This document shows positions 9,601 through 17,168 of a stretch of 64,000 nucleotides of DNA, piece by piece (positions within the stretch are counted from its first letter, which is position 1; each line of letters begins with the position of its first letter). The notes under the pieces were generated by a model, which worked only from the letters and a program-made list of their open reading frames with translations, did no database searches and was not told the DNA's origin. The position numbers and the translations under genes are program-made. This DNA is from RI-153 sp963752935 (lineage in GTDB: Bacteria > Chloroflexota > Anaerolineae > Caldilineales > Caldilineaceae): positions 248,001 to 312,000 of the forward strand of contig CAVWAL010000023.1 of NCBI GenBank assembly GCA_963752935.1, in the 5' to 3' direction.

Positions 9601-10094
9601 CCGTCGCCGCCGCTACCGCTGACCCGGCCGCTGTCGCCAATGTCGATCTGCGCCTCCTGCCCTCTGTCGCCACCCTCACCCCCGGTCAGTCGTTTGACTT
9701 GACCATTCAGGTGGAGGCCGGCGACCAGACGGTGGACGCTGCCGCCGTCTTCCTCGACTTCGATCCGGCCCTCCTCAAGGTGCTTGCCGTCTCGTCAGGC
9801 GATGCGCTGCCCACCCAGTTGCGCAATGTCTTCGACAACCAGAGCGGCTCCCTCCGCTATGAGGCCGGTCATCTTGGCGCCCCTTACCCATCGGGCACCT
9901 TCACCCTGGCCACCGTTCGCTTCGAGGTTCTCGCCGCGGCTCAGACTCAGATCTCCTTCAGCCTCGACGATCCTCGCCGCACTCAGGTCTACAGGGCAGG
10001 CAGTGAGCACTTGCGTTCGGCTACCCCTCTTCTCCTTGAGCCGGCCGACTCTGCTGGTTTCCAGATCTTCTTCCCCCAAATCCAGAATCCGTAA
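6690..10094 (+). CDS. Secreted SGNH/SASA-type esterase with Ig-like, cohesin and dockerin modules
   Basis: An 1134-aa exported protein. Signal peptide 1-24 (cleaved after IFA). Residues about 130-360 resemble the sialate O-acetylesterase/DUF303 (PF03629) fold: INGQSNAF (nucleophile block), GAHGGKN, LWYQGEADGG, and DGHDGCHF supplying Asp/His. Two Ig-like domains (about 474-565 and 566-658; PTISITQPESD, VTQVDFYADSTLLG) follow. Then come a cohesin-like domain (about 669-800), a transthyretin-like CNA-B segment (about 812-905), a dockerin-like pair (GDADDSNQVNIVDFSILA, ADFNLSSCISLFDFSLL), a second cohesin-like domain (about 990-1110) and the tail FQIFFPQIQNP. It probably removes acyl groups from surface or environmental polysaccharide. 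The C-terminal 1351 bp is almost identical to that of the gene at 10265. Confidence 0.85.
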   Translation: MRKRMLMCVLGIVIALALPRTIFAQEVGPTVVLSAFPKDLQVYPRDLSTNTALVPIAGIVETPGQDSVILNVYRDNALVGTFTQALVYNSDGAAFSFAPEIVAELANYEFELYSKAGATEVLIKRAEYVVAGDVYLINGQSNAFAKRQVGSATANTNQGQFLRSFGRRDFDIAKIEADLDWHLAEGDGYWGPGAVGQWALRMGRLLVDTYQIPIAIINGAHGGKNITFFPRNDANPGDMETNYGRLLFRVQQAGVADSVRAMLWYQGEADGGRAEAHENGVIDLYYDWQEDYPNLEKIYTHQIRNSTCISFNLDLFERQRLLDRFDKLEVMSTTAVDGHDGCHFVYDEGYELIGEHMFNLIARDLYGSTNTQNIDPPYIQAAYRNGSNEVVLAMRDPDDTLLWEAGAEADFGLEGTSATVVGGSIDGNLIRLALSGDGSSATHVSYSGHSYAGPWVMNSNGVGLLEFRVALGEAPQNPPTVSVSSPTEGATFTQGEAITLAANAADSDGNVVQVAFYSNALLLGTATTAPWQITWSDAAPGNHAIVAVATDNGGSSTTSTPVNIVVNEVLNQAPTISITQPESDAGFVHGDDILISADAADTDGSVTQVDFYADSTLLGSDTAAPWQWIWSGAAEGSHALTAVATDNDNATTTSPAVQITVSTLTVGDVVLSVQPAVSQVMPGEEFNITVQVSAEGQGISGAAAYLDFDPAALTVLSVTPGNAFAITLQNEFDNATGHINISQGAELGTGNSATGTFTLATIHFKAQAVVQAPNTALTFSTTAPRQSEVTAGNTSLLSGTQNGSIVFTGAQLTGVVTFERDAATQSPPHPSWQAPLTVSLYHPGETTSPAYTFTPTTDANGVFHLYAIEPGAYVATVKHSHSLQTAQSISLVEGLNNIDFGTLREGDADDSNQVNIVDFSILANTFGLCQDAAAYDARADFNLSSCISLFDFSLLSLHYAETGEDASTPQAVAAATADPAAVANVDLRLLPSVATLTPGQSFDLTIQVEAGDQTVDAAAVFLDFDPALLKVLAVSSGDALPTQLRNVFDNQSGSLRYEAGHLGAPYPSGTFTLATVRFEVLAAAQTQISFSLDDPRRTQVYRAGSEHLRSATPLLLEPADSAGFQIFFPQIQNP
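8694..10044 (+). repeat. 1351-bp intragenic duplicated module, copy 1
   Basis: Encodes cohesin, CNA-B-like, dockerin and second cohesin. It aligns without gaps to 11858-13208 (offset 3164) with roughly ten base differences by eye, including synonymous sites. This indicates very recent duplication or ongoing gene conversion. Confidence 0.95.
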
Positions 10095-10125
10095 CATCGG
10101 ATGATGTAAAGGGCGGAATGACAAC

Positions 10126-10162
10126 CTGAACCGGGATACTCTTGACGAGTATCCCGGTTCAG
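10126..10162. terminator. 16-bp stem-loop after the esterase gene
   Basis: CTGAACCGGGATACTC, loop TTGAC, then the exact reverse complement. It lies 31 bases past the stop codon. No T-tract follows on the plus strand. A diverged copy occurs at the same position after the next gene (13294-13322). Confidence 0.65.
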
Positions 10163-10264
10163 CACAAAGCCGGCACTGAAGCCGACAGCGTGGCCATCAA
10201 CATCAAAGCAGCCGCCCACCCCGGCCCTCCTTGGCGCCGGTATATTTTGCACAGAAGGTGACCC

Positions 10265-13258
10265 ATGAATACCGCCGCCAAGAAAATACTGACGTTGGGT
10301 CTATTCATTGTCTGCTTATCGCTCATCCCACACTTCATCTCGGTCGCCAGGTCGGCAGGACCCGACTGGATCGCCGCCGAGTGGGACGTAGACAACCTGC
10401 CCGGTATCAAAATGCTCACCTTCTGGAACAACAAGGAGCGGGCCTCGGTCGATCCCAACAACCCCTACCATCCTGACAACAAATCCTGGGAAGAGTGGAC
10501 CGAACCCCGCCTCACCATTATGGACACCTTCCAGTGGGCCATCAAAGAGATCCTCGTGGATATCAACGTCCGCGCCGGTATCCCTGCCGACAGCCAGATC
10601 AGCCTCTACAACACCCAGACCAGCTACCCCATCAAACCGGATGGTACTTGCTGCATTACCGACTACCCGCCTCACGTCAACTTCCACTACCATTGGTCCA
10701 ACACCAGTACGACACAGCCAGGCTGGGATGCCGACCAGAACGGTCACCTCTACGGCCAACCCGCAACCCGCAACGGCATCGAGGTCGGCTCGATCTACCG
10801 TTACAAGTTCAACAACGCCAACGCCTGTGGTAAACCCAGCCTGATCATCCTGAATTCTGACGAGTGGAACGTGCGTCTGCGTAAGGACTGCTCGCAACTG
10901 CTGGAAGAACGCTTCACCGCTGATGGCGGGTACCAACTGCGCGTGGACGGCAACAGCCCGCTCTACTCGGCGCGCAGCGAGGAAGGCATCAACAACGTCA
11001 ACATCTACAAAGACGGCACCCTCATCTTCTCTGTCTACCGCAGCGAGTACGTCTTCACCTCCTCCCAGGCCAAACGCGTCTACACCGTCAAAGACTTCCG
11101 CCGCAACAAGCTCATCACCGAGACGATCCTCTCCGACCCCAACGATGGCCACATCCTCAGCCATACGGTCGTTGAGGAGGATCTCGTCGCCGGACCCACA
11201 TCCACCCCGACTGTGACCTCTACGCCGACAGCAACCTGGACGGCGACGGCCACACCTACCGGCACAAATACCGCTACAAGCACGCCAATGCCGACGGCAA
11301 CCTTTACACCGACGCCGACCTGGACGCCGACACCTACCGGCACGAACACTGCTACAAGCACGCCAATGCCAACGGCAACCTTTACACCGACGCCGACCTG
11401 GACGCCGACACCCACCGGCACGAACACTGCTACAAGCACGCCAATGCCAACGGCAACCTTTACACCGACGCCGACCTGGACGCCGACACCCACCGGCACG
11501 AACACTGCTACAAGCACGCCAATGCCAACGGCAACCTTTACACCGACGCCGACCTGGACGCCGACACTCATTGGCACGAACACTGCCACAAGCACGCCAA
11601 TGCCAACGGCAACCTTTACACCGACGCCAACCTGGACGGCGACGGCGACATTCATTAGCACGAACACTGCTACAAGCACGCCAATGCCAACGGCAACCTT
11701 TACACCAACGCCAACCTGGACGGCGACGGCGACGCTCATTAGCACGAACACCGCTACAAAGACGCCAATGCCGACGGCGACCTTTACACCGACGCCGACC
11801 TTCATAGCGAGCAGCACAAGCACACCCACCCAAACACCGGTGCCTGCCCCGGGCGACGTGGTCCTGAGTGTGCAGCCGGCGGTGAGCCAGGTGATGCCGG
11901 GTGAAGAGTTCAACATCACCGTGCAGGTGAGCGCCGAGGGTCAGGGTATCAGTGGCGCTGCCGCCTATCTCGACTTCGATCCGGCGGCACTGGAGGTGCT
12001 CAGTGTGACACCTGGGAACGCATTCGCCATCACCCTGCAGAACGAGTTCGACAACGCCACCGGCCAGATCAATATCAGCCAGGGTGTAGAACTGGGCACC
12101 GGCAACAGCGCCACCGGCACCTTCACCCTCGCCACCATCCACTTCAAGGCGCAGGCCGTGGTCCAGGCGCCCAATACGGCACTCACCTTCTCCACAACCG
12201 CACCTCGCCAGAGTGAGGTGACCGCCGGCAACACCTCGTTGCTCAGCGGCACTCAAAACGGTTCCATCGTCTTCACCGGCGCTCAGCTTACCGGCGTTGT
12301 CACCTTCGAGCGCGATGCCGCCACCCAGTCGCCGCCGCACCCAAGCTGGCAGGCCCCGCTCACCGTCTCCCTCTATCACCCAGGCGAGACGACCAGCCCG
12401 GCCTATACCTTCACGCCGACCACCGATGCCAACGGCGTCTTCCATCTCTACGCCATTGAGCCCGGCGCCTATGTCGCTACCGTCAAGCACAGTCACTCGC
12501 TGCAGACGGCTCAGTCCATCTCGCTTGTCGAGGGCCTCAACAACATCGACTTCGGCACGCTGCGTGAGGGGGATGCCGACGATTCCAACCAGGTCAACAT
12601 CGTTGACTTCTCTATCCTGGCCAATACCTTCGGCCTCTGTCAGGACGCCGCCGCCTATGATGCCCGCGCCGACTTCAATCTGAGCAGTTGCATCTCGCTC
12701 TTCGACTTCTCGCTGCTCTCGCTCCACTACGCCGAAACCGGCGAGGATGCCTCGACGCCTCAGGCCGTCGCCGCCGCTACCGCTGACCCGGCCGCTGTCG
12801 CCAATGTCGATCTGCGCCTCCTGCCCTCTGTCGCCACCCTCACCCCCGGTCAGTCGTTTGACTTGACCATTCAGGTGGAGGCCGGCGACCAGACGGTGGA
12901 CGCTGCCGCCGTCTTCCTCGACTTCGATCCGGCCCTCCTCAAGGTGCTTGCCGTCTCGTCAGGCGATGCGCTGCCCACCCAGTTGCGCAATGTCTTCGAC
13001 AACCAGAGCGGCTCCCTCCGCTATGAGGCCGGTCATCTTGGCGCCCCTTACCCATCGGGCACCTTCACCCTGGCCACCGTTCGCTTCGAGGTTCTCGCCG
13101 CGGCTCAGACTCAGATCTCCTTCAGCCTCGACGATCCTCGCCGCACTCAGGTCTACAGGGCGGGCAGTGAGCACTCACGTTCGGCTACCCCTCTTCTCCT
13201 TGAGCCGGAGGTCACCTCTTCTCACTCTCTCTTCCTCCCTCTGATCGGGAACCGTTAA
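10265..13258 (+). CDS. Secreted protein: unknown N-domain, Thr/Pro linker, cohesin-dockerin-cohesin
   Basis: 997 aa. Signal peptide 1-31 (TLGLFIVCLSLIPHFISVA). Residues 32-310 are a domain I do not recognise; it begins AGPDWIAAEWDVDNLPGI, has conserved Cys near GTCCITDYPP, NACGKP and RKDCSQ, and recurs in the two downstream genes. Residues 315-525 are a low-complexity Thr/Pro linker built from 26-aa repeats. Residues about 530-985 repeat the cohesin, CNA-B-like, dockerin and cohesin module of the gene at 6690. The C-terminus is SHSLFLPLIGNR. The start ATG follows AAGG. It is probably a cell-surface scaffold or adhesin; cohesin and dockerin in one chain would allow self-association. Confidence 0.85.
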   Translation: MNTAAKKILTLGLFIVCLSLIPHFISVARSAGPDWIAAEWDVDNLPGIKMLTFWNNKERASVDPNNPYHPDNKSWEEWTEPRLTIMDTFQWAIKEILVDINVRAGIPADSQISLYNTQTSYPIKPDGTCCITDYPPHVNFHYHWSNTSTTQPGWDADQNGHLYGQPATRNGIEVGSIYRYKFNNANACGKPSLIILNSDEWNVRLRKDCSQLLEERFTADGGYQLRVDGNSPLYSARSEEGINNVNIYKDGTLIFSVYRSEYVFTSSQAKRVYTVKDFRRNKLITETILSDPNDGHILSHTVVEEDLVAGPTSTPTVTSTPTATWTATATPTGTNTATSTPMPTATFTPTPTWTPTPTGTNTATSTPMPTATFTPTPTWTPTPTGTNTATSTPMPTATFTPTPTWTPTPTGTNTATSTPMPTATFTPTPTWTPTLIGTNTATSTPMPTATFTPTPTWTATATFISTNTATSTPMPTATFTPTPTWTATATLISTNTATKTPMPTATFTPTPTFIASSTSTPTQTPVPAPGDVVLSVQPAVSQVMPGEEFNITVQVSAEGQGISGAAAYLDFDPAALEVLSVTPGNAFAITLQNEFDNATGQINISQGVELGTGNSATGTFTLATIHFKAQAVVQAPNTALTFSTTAPRQSEVTAGNTSLLSGTQNGSIVFTGAQLTGVVTFERDAATQSPPHPSWQAPLTVSLYHPGETTSPAYTFTPTTDANGVFHLYAIEPGAYVATVKHSHSLQTAQSISLVEGLNNIDFGTLREGDADDSNQVNIVDFSILANTFGLCQDAAAYDARADFNLSSCISLFDFSLLSLHYAETGEDASTPQAVAAATADPAAVANVDLRLLPSVATLTPGQSFDLTIQVEAGDQTVDAAAVFLDFDPALLKVLAVSSGDALPTQLRNVFDNQSGSLRYEAGHLGAPYPSGTFTLATVRFEVLAAAQTQISFSLDDPRRTQVYRAGSEHSRSATPLLLEPEVTSSHSLFLPLIGNR
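11200..11830 (+). repeat. 78-bp tandem repeats encoding a Thr/Pro-rich linker
   Basis: About seven units of 78 bp (26 aa, consensus TNTATSTPMPTATFTPTPTW plus six residues); unit starts at 11273, 11351, 11429, 11507 and 11585 are exactly 78 apart, the last two are 84 apart. All lie inside the 997-aa gene, are in frame, and vary mostly silently. A flexible, likely glycosylated spacer. Confidence 0.9.
11858..13208 (+). repeat. 1351-bp intragenic duplicated module, copy 2
   Basis: Second copy of the module at 8694-10044. It is preceded by the Thr/Pro linker instead of Ig-like domains, so the same C-terminal module has been joined to different N-terminal parts. Confidence 0.95.
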
Positions 13259-13293
13259 CCCAGCCATGATGTACGGGTGGCAGAACATCCTGA

Positions 13294-13322
13294 ACCGGGG
13301 CACTCGTGATGAGTGCTCCGGT
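13294..13322. terminator. Stem-loop after the 997-aa gene
   Basis: ACCGGGGCACTC / GAGTGCTCCGGT (one G-U pair) with a 5-base loop. It is a diverged copy of the hairpin at 10126 and, like it, sits about 35 bases after the stop codon. Stem pairing is kept although the sequence changed. Confidence 0.6.
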
Positions 13323-13451
13323 CATGGGTCTACCTCAGATTCAAGGCGAAGCTGCCGGGACTTCGCAAAAACGCGTCGACAAGAGCGAAGCCACCAACAT
13401 CAAAGCAGCCGCCCGCGCCTTTGCGCCGGTTTACTCTAAAAAGGAAACCTA

Positions 13452-14576
13452 ATGAATACAAGCATCAAGAAAACATTAACTTTGGGTCTACTCATTGTCT
13501 GCTTATCGTTCATCCCACACTTCATCTCGGTCGCCAGGTCGGCAGGACCCGACTGGATCGCCACCATCTGGGATGTAGACAGCCTGCCCGGTATCCAGAT
13601 GGGCACCTTCTGGAACAACAAGGAGCGGGCCTCGGTCGATCCCAACAACCCCTACCATCCTGACAACGAATCCTGGGAGGAGTGGACTGAACCCCGCCTC
13701 ACCATTGCAGACACCTTCCAGTGGGCCATCAAAGAGATCCTCGTGGATATCGACGTCCGCGCCCGTATTCCCGCCGACAGCCAGATCAGCCTCTACAACA
13801 CCCAGACCAGCCACCCCCTCAAACCGGACGGCAGTTGCTGCACGACCGACTACCCGCCTCACGTCAACTTCCACTACCACTGGTCCAACAGCAGCACGAC
13901 AGAACCGGGCTGGGATGCCGACCAGAACGGTCACCTATCCGGCGAACCCGCAACCCGCAACGGCGTCGAGGTCGGCTTCATCTACCGTTACAAGTTCAAC
14001 AACACGAACGCCTGTGGTAAGCCCAATATCGTCACCCTCGATCCTGACGAGTGGAACGTGCGTCTGCGCAAGGACTGCTCGCCACTGATGGAAGAACGCT
14101 TCACCGCTGATGGCGAGTACCAACTGCGCGTGGACGGCGACAGCCCGCTCTACTCGGCGCGCAGCGAAGAAGGCATCAACAACGTCAACATCTACAAAGA
14201 CGACACCCTCATCTTCTCTGTCTACCGCAGCGAGTACGTCTTCACCTCCTCGCAGGCCAAACGCGTCTACACCGTCAAAGACTTGCGCCGCAACAAGCTC
14301 ATCACCGAGACGATCCTCTCCGACCCCAACGATGGCCACATCCTCAGCCATACGGTCAGTGAGGAGGATCTCTCGACAGATCCGGCCCCATCGCACGACC
14401 TGGATCGCCCTAAATTCTGCCCGCAGCAGAGCAGCGGCAAGTCACCATCGCTTCACGACTACCAGGACGATTCCGTAAGCGACTCTGGTAGTCTTTGCCG
14501 AATCACATGCTCGGCCCAACATCCTATGACCAATTGGTTACCCCTTTTTGATGACCTGTGCCCGCGATTCTGTTAG
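13452..14576 (+). CDS. Secreted paralogue of the unknown N-domain, C-terminus degraded
   Basis: 374 aa. Signal peptide 1-31, then the same domain as residues 32-310 of the 997-aa protein (AGPDWIATIWDVDSLPGI, Cys near GSCCTTDYPP). Compared with the third copy (14726) it is nearly identical up to TDPAPSHDL. There the conserved LYLPQLG tail is replaced by unrelated residues and the stop codon is lost. Translation then runs through the downstream hairpin and stops at a TAG that is part of the next promoter's -10 (14574-14576). The last 55 or so residues are therefore probably not functional, and the surface tail is missing. Start ATG 13452 follows GGAA. Confidence 0.75.
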   Translation: MNTSIKKTLTLGLLIVCLSFIPHFISVARSAGPDWIATIWDVDSLPGIQMGTFWNNKERASVDPNNPYHPDNESWEEWTEPRLTIADTFQWAIKEILVDIDVRARIPADSQISLYNTQTSHPLKPDGSCCTTDYPPHVNFHYHWSNSSTTEPGWDADQNGHLSGEPATRNGVEVGFIYRYKFNNTNACGKPNIVTLDPDEWNVRLRKDCSPLMEERFTADGEYQLRVDGDSPLYSARSEEGINNVNIYKDDTLIFSVYRSEYVFTSSQAKRVYTVKDLRRNKLITETILSDPNDGHILSHTVSEEDLSTDPAPSHDLDRPKFCPQQSSGKSPSLHDYQDDSVSDSGSLCRITCSAQHPMTNWLPLFDDLCPRFC

Positions 14577-14592
14577 ACTCTGCGTAACAAGA
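14457..14592 (+). repeat. Intergenic repeat A (hairpin plus promoter)
   Basis: 136 bases matching 15732-15868. It opens with hairpin GACTACCAG ... CTGGTAGTC (terminator-like) and ends with TGTTAGACTCTG (extended -10 like). In this copy the preceding gene reads into it. Confidence 0.85.
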
Positions 14593-14594
14593 TT

Positions 14595-14628
14595 TGGCTA
14601 AGAAGTGCAAGGCAGCGGGCATTCCTCG
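14595..14628 (+). pseudogene. 34-bp relic of the epimerase gene
   Basis: TGGCTAAGAAGTGCAAGGCA and the following 14 bases match 16357-16390 inside the epimerase gene at 31 of 34 positions; two of the three changes are silent and one is Val/Ala. The relic directly follows repeat A, just as the real gene follows repeat B. It is best explained as the leftover of a duplicated epimerase that was largely deleted. Confidence 0.8.
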
Positions 14629-14725
14629 TCAGGCACCGACACATGGCCTACCCCCAACTCGAATGGCATCCCCGGTTCATGGCAAAGCCTTTAGCTTGCG
14701 CCGGTTCATTCTGAAAGGCAAACTT

Positions 14726-15712
14726 ATGTATACCGCCACCAAGAAAATACTGACTTTGGGTCTATCCATTGTCTGCTTATCGTTCATTCCACACTTCATC
14801 TCGGTCGCCAGGTCGGCAGGACCCGACTGGATCGCCACCATTTGGAATGTAGACAGCCTGCCCGGTATCCAGATGGGCACCTTCTGGAACAACAAGGAGC
14901 GGGCCTCGGTCGATCCCAACAACCCCTACCATCCTGACAACAAATCCTGGGAAGAGTGGACCGAACCCCGCCTCACCATTGCAGACACCTTCCAGTGGGC
15001 CATCAAAGAGATCCTCGTGGATATCGACGTCCGCGCCCGTATCCCTGCCGACAGCCGGATCACTCTTTACAACACCCAGACCAGCCACCCCCTCAAACCG
15101 GACGGCAGTTGCTGCACGACCGACTACCCGCCTCACGTCAACTTCCACTACCACTGGTCCAACAGCAGCACGACACAGCCGGGCTGGGATGCCGACCAGA
15201 ACGGTCACCTATCCGGCGAACCCGCAACCCGCAACGGCATCGAGGTCGGCTTCATCTACCGCTACAAGTTCAACAACACGAACGCCTGTGGTAAGCCCGA
15301 TATCGTCACCCTCGATCCTGACGAGTGGAACGTGCGTCTGCGTAAGGACTGCTCGCCACTGATGGAAGAACGCTTCACCGCTGATGGCGAGTACCAACTG
15401 CGCGTGGACGGCAACAGCCCGCTCTACTCGGCGCGCAGCGAAGAAGGCATCAACAACGTCAACATCTACAAAGACGACACCCTCATCTTCTCTGTCTACC
15501 GCAGCGAGTACGTCTTCACCTCCTCGCAGGCCAAACGCGTCTACACCGTCAAAGACTTGCGCCGCAACAAGCTCATCACCGAGACGATCCTCTCCGACCC
15601 CAACGATGGCCACATCCTCAGCCACACGGTCAGTGAGGAGGATCTCTCGACAGATCCGGCCCCATCGCACGACCTCTATCTCCCTCAACTCGGTCGGGAG
15701 CAGACCAACTGA
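14726..15712 (+). CDS. Secreted paralogue of the unknown N-domain (intact)
   Basis: 328 aa. Start ATG 14726, after AAAGG and matching the starts of both paralogues; an upstream ATG at 14594 only reads the epimerase relic. Signal peptide 1-31, unknown domain 32-310 with the same Cys positions, then a short tail SHDLYLPQLGREQTN. The tail carries the L-P motif within 11 residues of the end, without linker or cohesin module. This is the minimal form of the family and suggests the domain is stable and exported alone. Function unknown. Confidence 0.8.
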   Translation: MYTATKKILTLGLSIVCLSFIPHFISVARSAGPDWIATIWNVDSLPGIQMGTFWNNKERASVDPNNPYHPDNKSWEEWTEPRLTIADTFQWAIKEILVDIDVRARIPADSRITLYNTQTSHPLKPDGSCCTTDYPPHVNFHYHWSNSSTTQPGWDADQNGHLSGEPATRNGIEVGFIYRYKFNNTNACGKPDIVTLDPDEWNVRLRKDCSPLMEERFTADGEYQLRVDGNSPLYSARSEEGINNVNIYKDDTLIFSVYRSEYVFTSSQAKRVYTVKDLRRNKLITETILSDPNDGHILSHTVSEEDLSTDPAPSHDLYLPQLGREQTN

Positions 15713-15731
15713 AAGCCGATCGGTGCGCCAG

Positions 15732-15868
15732 GACTACCAGGGCGATTCCGTAAGCGACCCTGGTAGTCATCACCGAATCACATGCTCGGCCCAACATTCT
15801 ATGACCAATTGGTTACTCCTTTCAGGTGATCCGCGCCCGCGATCCTGCTAGACTCTGCGTCACAAGAT
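15732..15868 (+). repeat. Intergenic repeat B (terminator hairpin plus epimerase promoter)
   Basis: Hairpin GACTACCAGGG / CCCTGGTAGTC (15732-15742, 15758-15768) lies 20 bases past the stop of the surface gene. It is followed by conserved sequence and extended -10 TGCTAGACTCTG (15846-15857), 202 bases before the epimerase start. Near-identical to repeat A. Confidence 0.85.
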
Positions 15869-16058
15869 GTCGATCTATCGGCTCAATGTTCCAACTATCC
15901 GCACAGATCCGCCGGCCGATCTCAATACCTCATAAATTCTGGCGGGAACATGAGGATACACGCGACCAAGTGGTACAGACGCCATATTTCTTTCCGCCGG
16001 GATATTGACGCCGCAATGTAGTGGCAACGGCGGACTCAACGCAGAGGAGAAAGCAACT

Positions 16059-17123
16059 GTGAAAGTACTCGTCACCGGCACCGATGGCTACATCGGGGCT
16101 AACCTCAGCACCGTCTTGCACCAGCGAGGGCACACCATCACCGGCCTGGATACAGGTCTTTACCGCAATGGATGGCTCTTCAACAACCGCGCCGAACAGT
16201 ACCCCACCGTGATCAACAAAGACATCCGTCACATCACCGAAGCAGACCTGGAAGGCTTCGACGCCGTGGTACACATGGCCGAACTCTCCAACGATCCACT
16301 CGGGCAGTTCAACGCCCAGATCACCTACCAGATCAACCACGCCGGCAGCGTCGCCCTGGCCAAGAAATGCAAGGCAGTGGGCATTCCTCGCTTCGTTTAC
16401 ACTTCGTCGTGTAGCGTCTACGGCGCAGGCAACAACGACTGGAAGACCGAGGAATCCGATCCCAACCCGCAGACCACCTACGCCGACTGCAAAGTAATGG
16501 TGGAACGTGACGTCTCGGCGCTGGCCGACGACACGTTTTCGCCCGTTTTCCTGCGCAACGCCACCGCCTATGGACCATCCCCGCGCATGCGCTTCGATAT
16601 TGTACTCAACAATCTGGCCGGGCTGGCGTGGACGACAAACGAGATCCGCATGACCAGCGACGGCACTCCGTGGCGGCCTCTGGTTCATGTGTTGGACATC
16701 TGCGATGCCATCAACGCCGCGCTGGAAGCGCCGCAAGAGGTCATCCACAAGCAGATCTTCAACGTCGGCGACAGCGAGGAAAACTACCGGGTACGCGAGA
16801 TCGCCGAAGCCGTGGCCGATGCGTTCCCCGGCTGCAAACTGAGCATGGGCAACAGCGATGGCGACAACCGCAGCTACCGCGTCCGCTTCGACAAGATCAA
16901 CGAACGCCTGGGATTCAAAACCAAACGTACGATCCATAACGGAGCACAAGAACTATACGAAGTCTTCCGCCGCATTGATATGTCACCCGAAACCTTCAAA
17001 TTCCGCGCCTTTACCCGGCTCAATCAACTAAAACACCTGATCGAGACCGGCCAGATCGATAACGATCTGTTCTGGCAAGCGGACAAAGTCTCGCTTGCAG
17101 AGCCCGCCGCGGTGGCAGATTAG
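16059..17123 (+). CDS. NAD-dependent sugar epimerase/dehydratase (extended SDR)
   Basis: 354 aa from GTG 16059, preceded by GGAGAAAGC; an ATG at 16005 would add 18 residues before the Rossmann strand. VKVLVTGTDGYIGANL (1-16) is the dinucleotide-binding glycine motif. TSSCSVYG and the YADCK catalytic Tyr/Lys pair lie near 113-145. The family acts on nucleotide-activated hexoses; the substrate cannot be read from sequence, though rfbF suggests a CDP-sugar. It is the first gene of an operon with the RfbC-like and SAF-domain genes (gaps of 45 and 18 bases). Confidence 0.85.
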   Translation: MKVLVTGTDGYIGANLSTVLHQRGHTITGLDTGLYRNGWLFNNRAEQYPTVINKDIRHITEADLEGFDAVVHMAELSNDPLGQFNAQITYQINHAGSVALAKKCKAVGIPRFVYTSSCSVYGAGNNDWKTEESDPNPQTTYADCKVMVERDVSALADDTFSPVFLRNATAYGPSPRMRFDIVLNNLAGLAWTTNEIRMTSDGTPWRPLVHVLDICDAINAALEAPQEVIHKQIFNVGDSEENYRVREIAEAVADAFPGCKLSMGNSDGDNRSYRVRFDKINERLGFKTKRTIHNGAQELYEVFRRIDMSPETFKFRAFTRLNQLKHLIETGQIDNDLFWQADKVSLAEPAAVAD

Positions 17124-17168
17124 CGAATCCCTATTCCCCCACCCCCAACTTCAGAAAGCGATCCAACT

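Noticed and set aside
11200..11830. Regularly spaced repeats resembling a CRISPR-like array
   Set aside because: Period of 78 bp, no variable spacers, in frame inside a coding region; it encodes the Thr/Pro linker.
10316..12727. 803-aa minus-strand frame over the 997-aa surface gene
   Set aside because: Antisense of the repeat linker and module; the Cys/Arg/Gly repeats are the complement of Thr/Pro codons.
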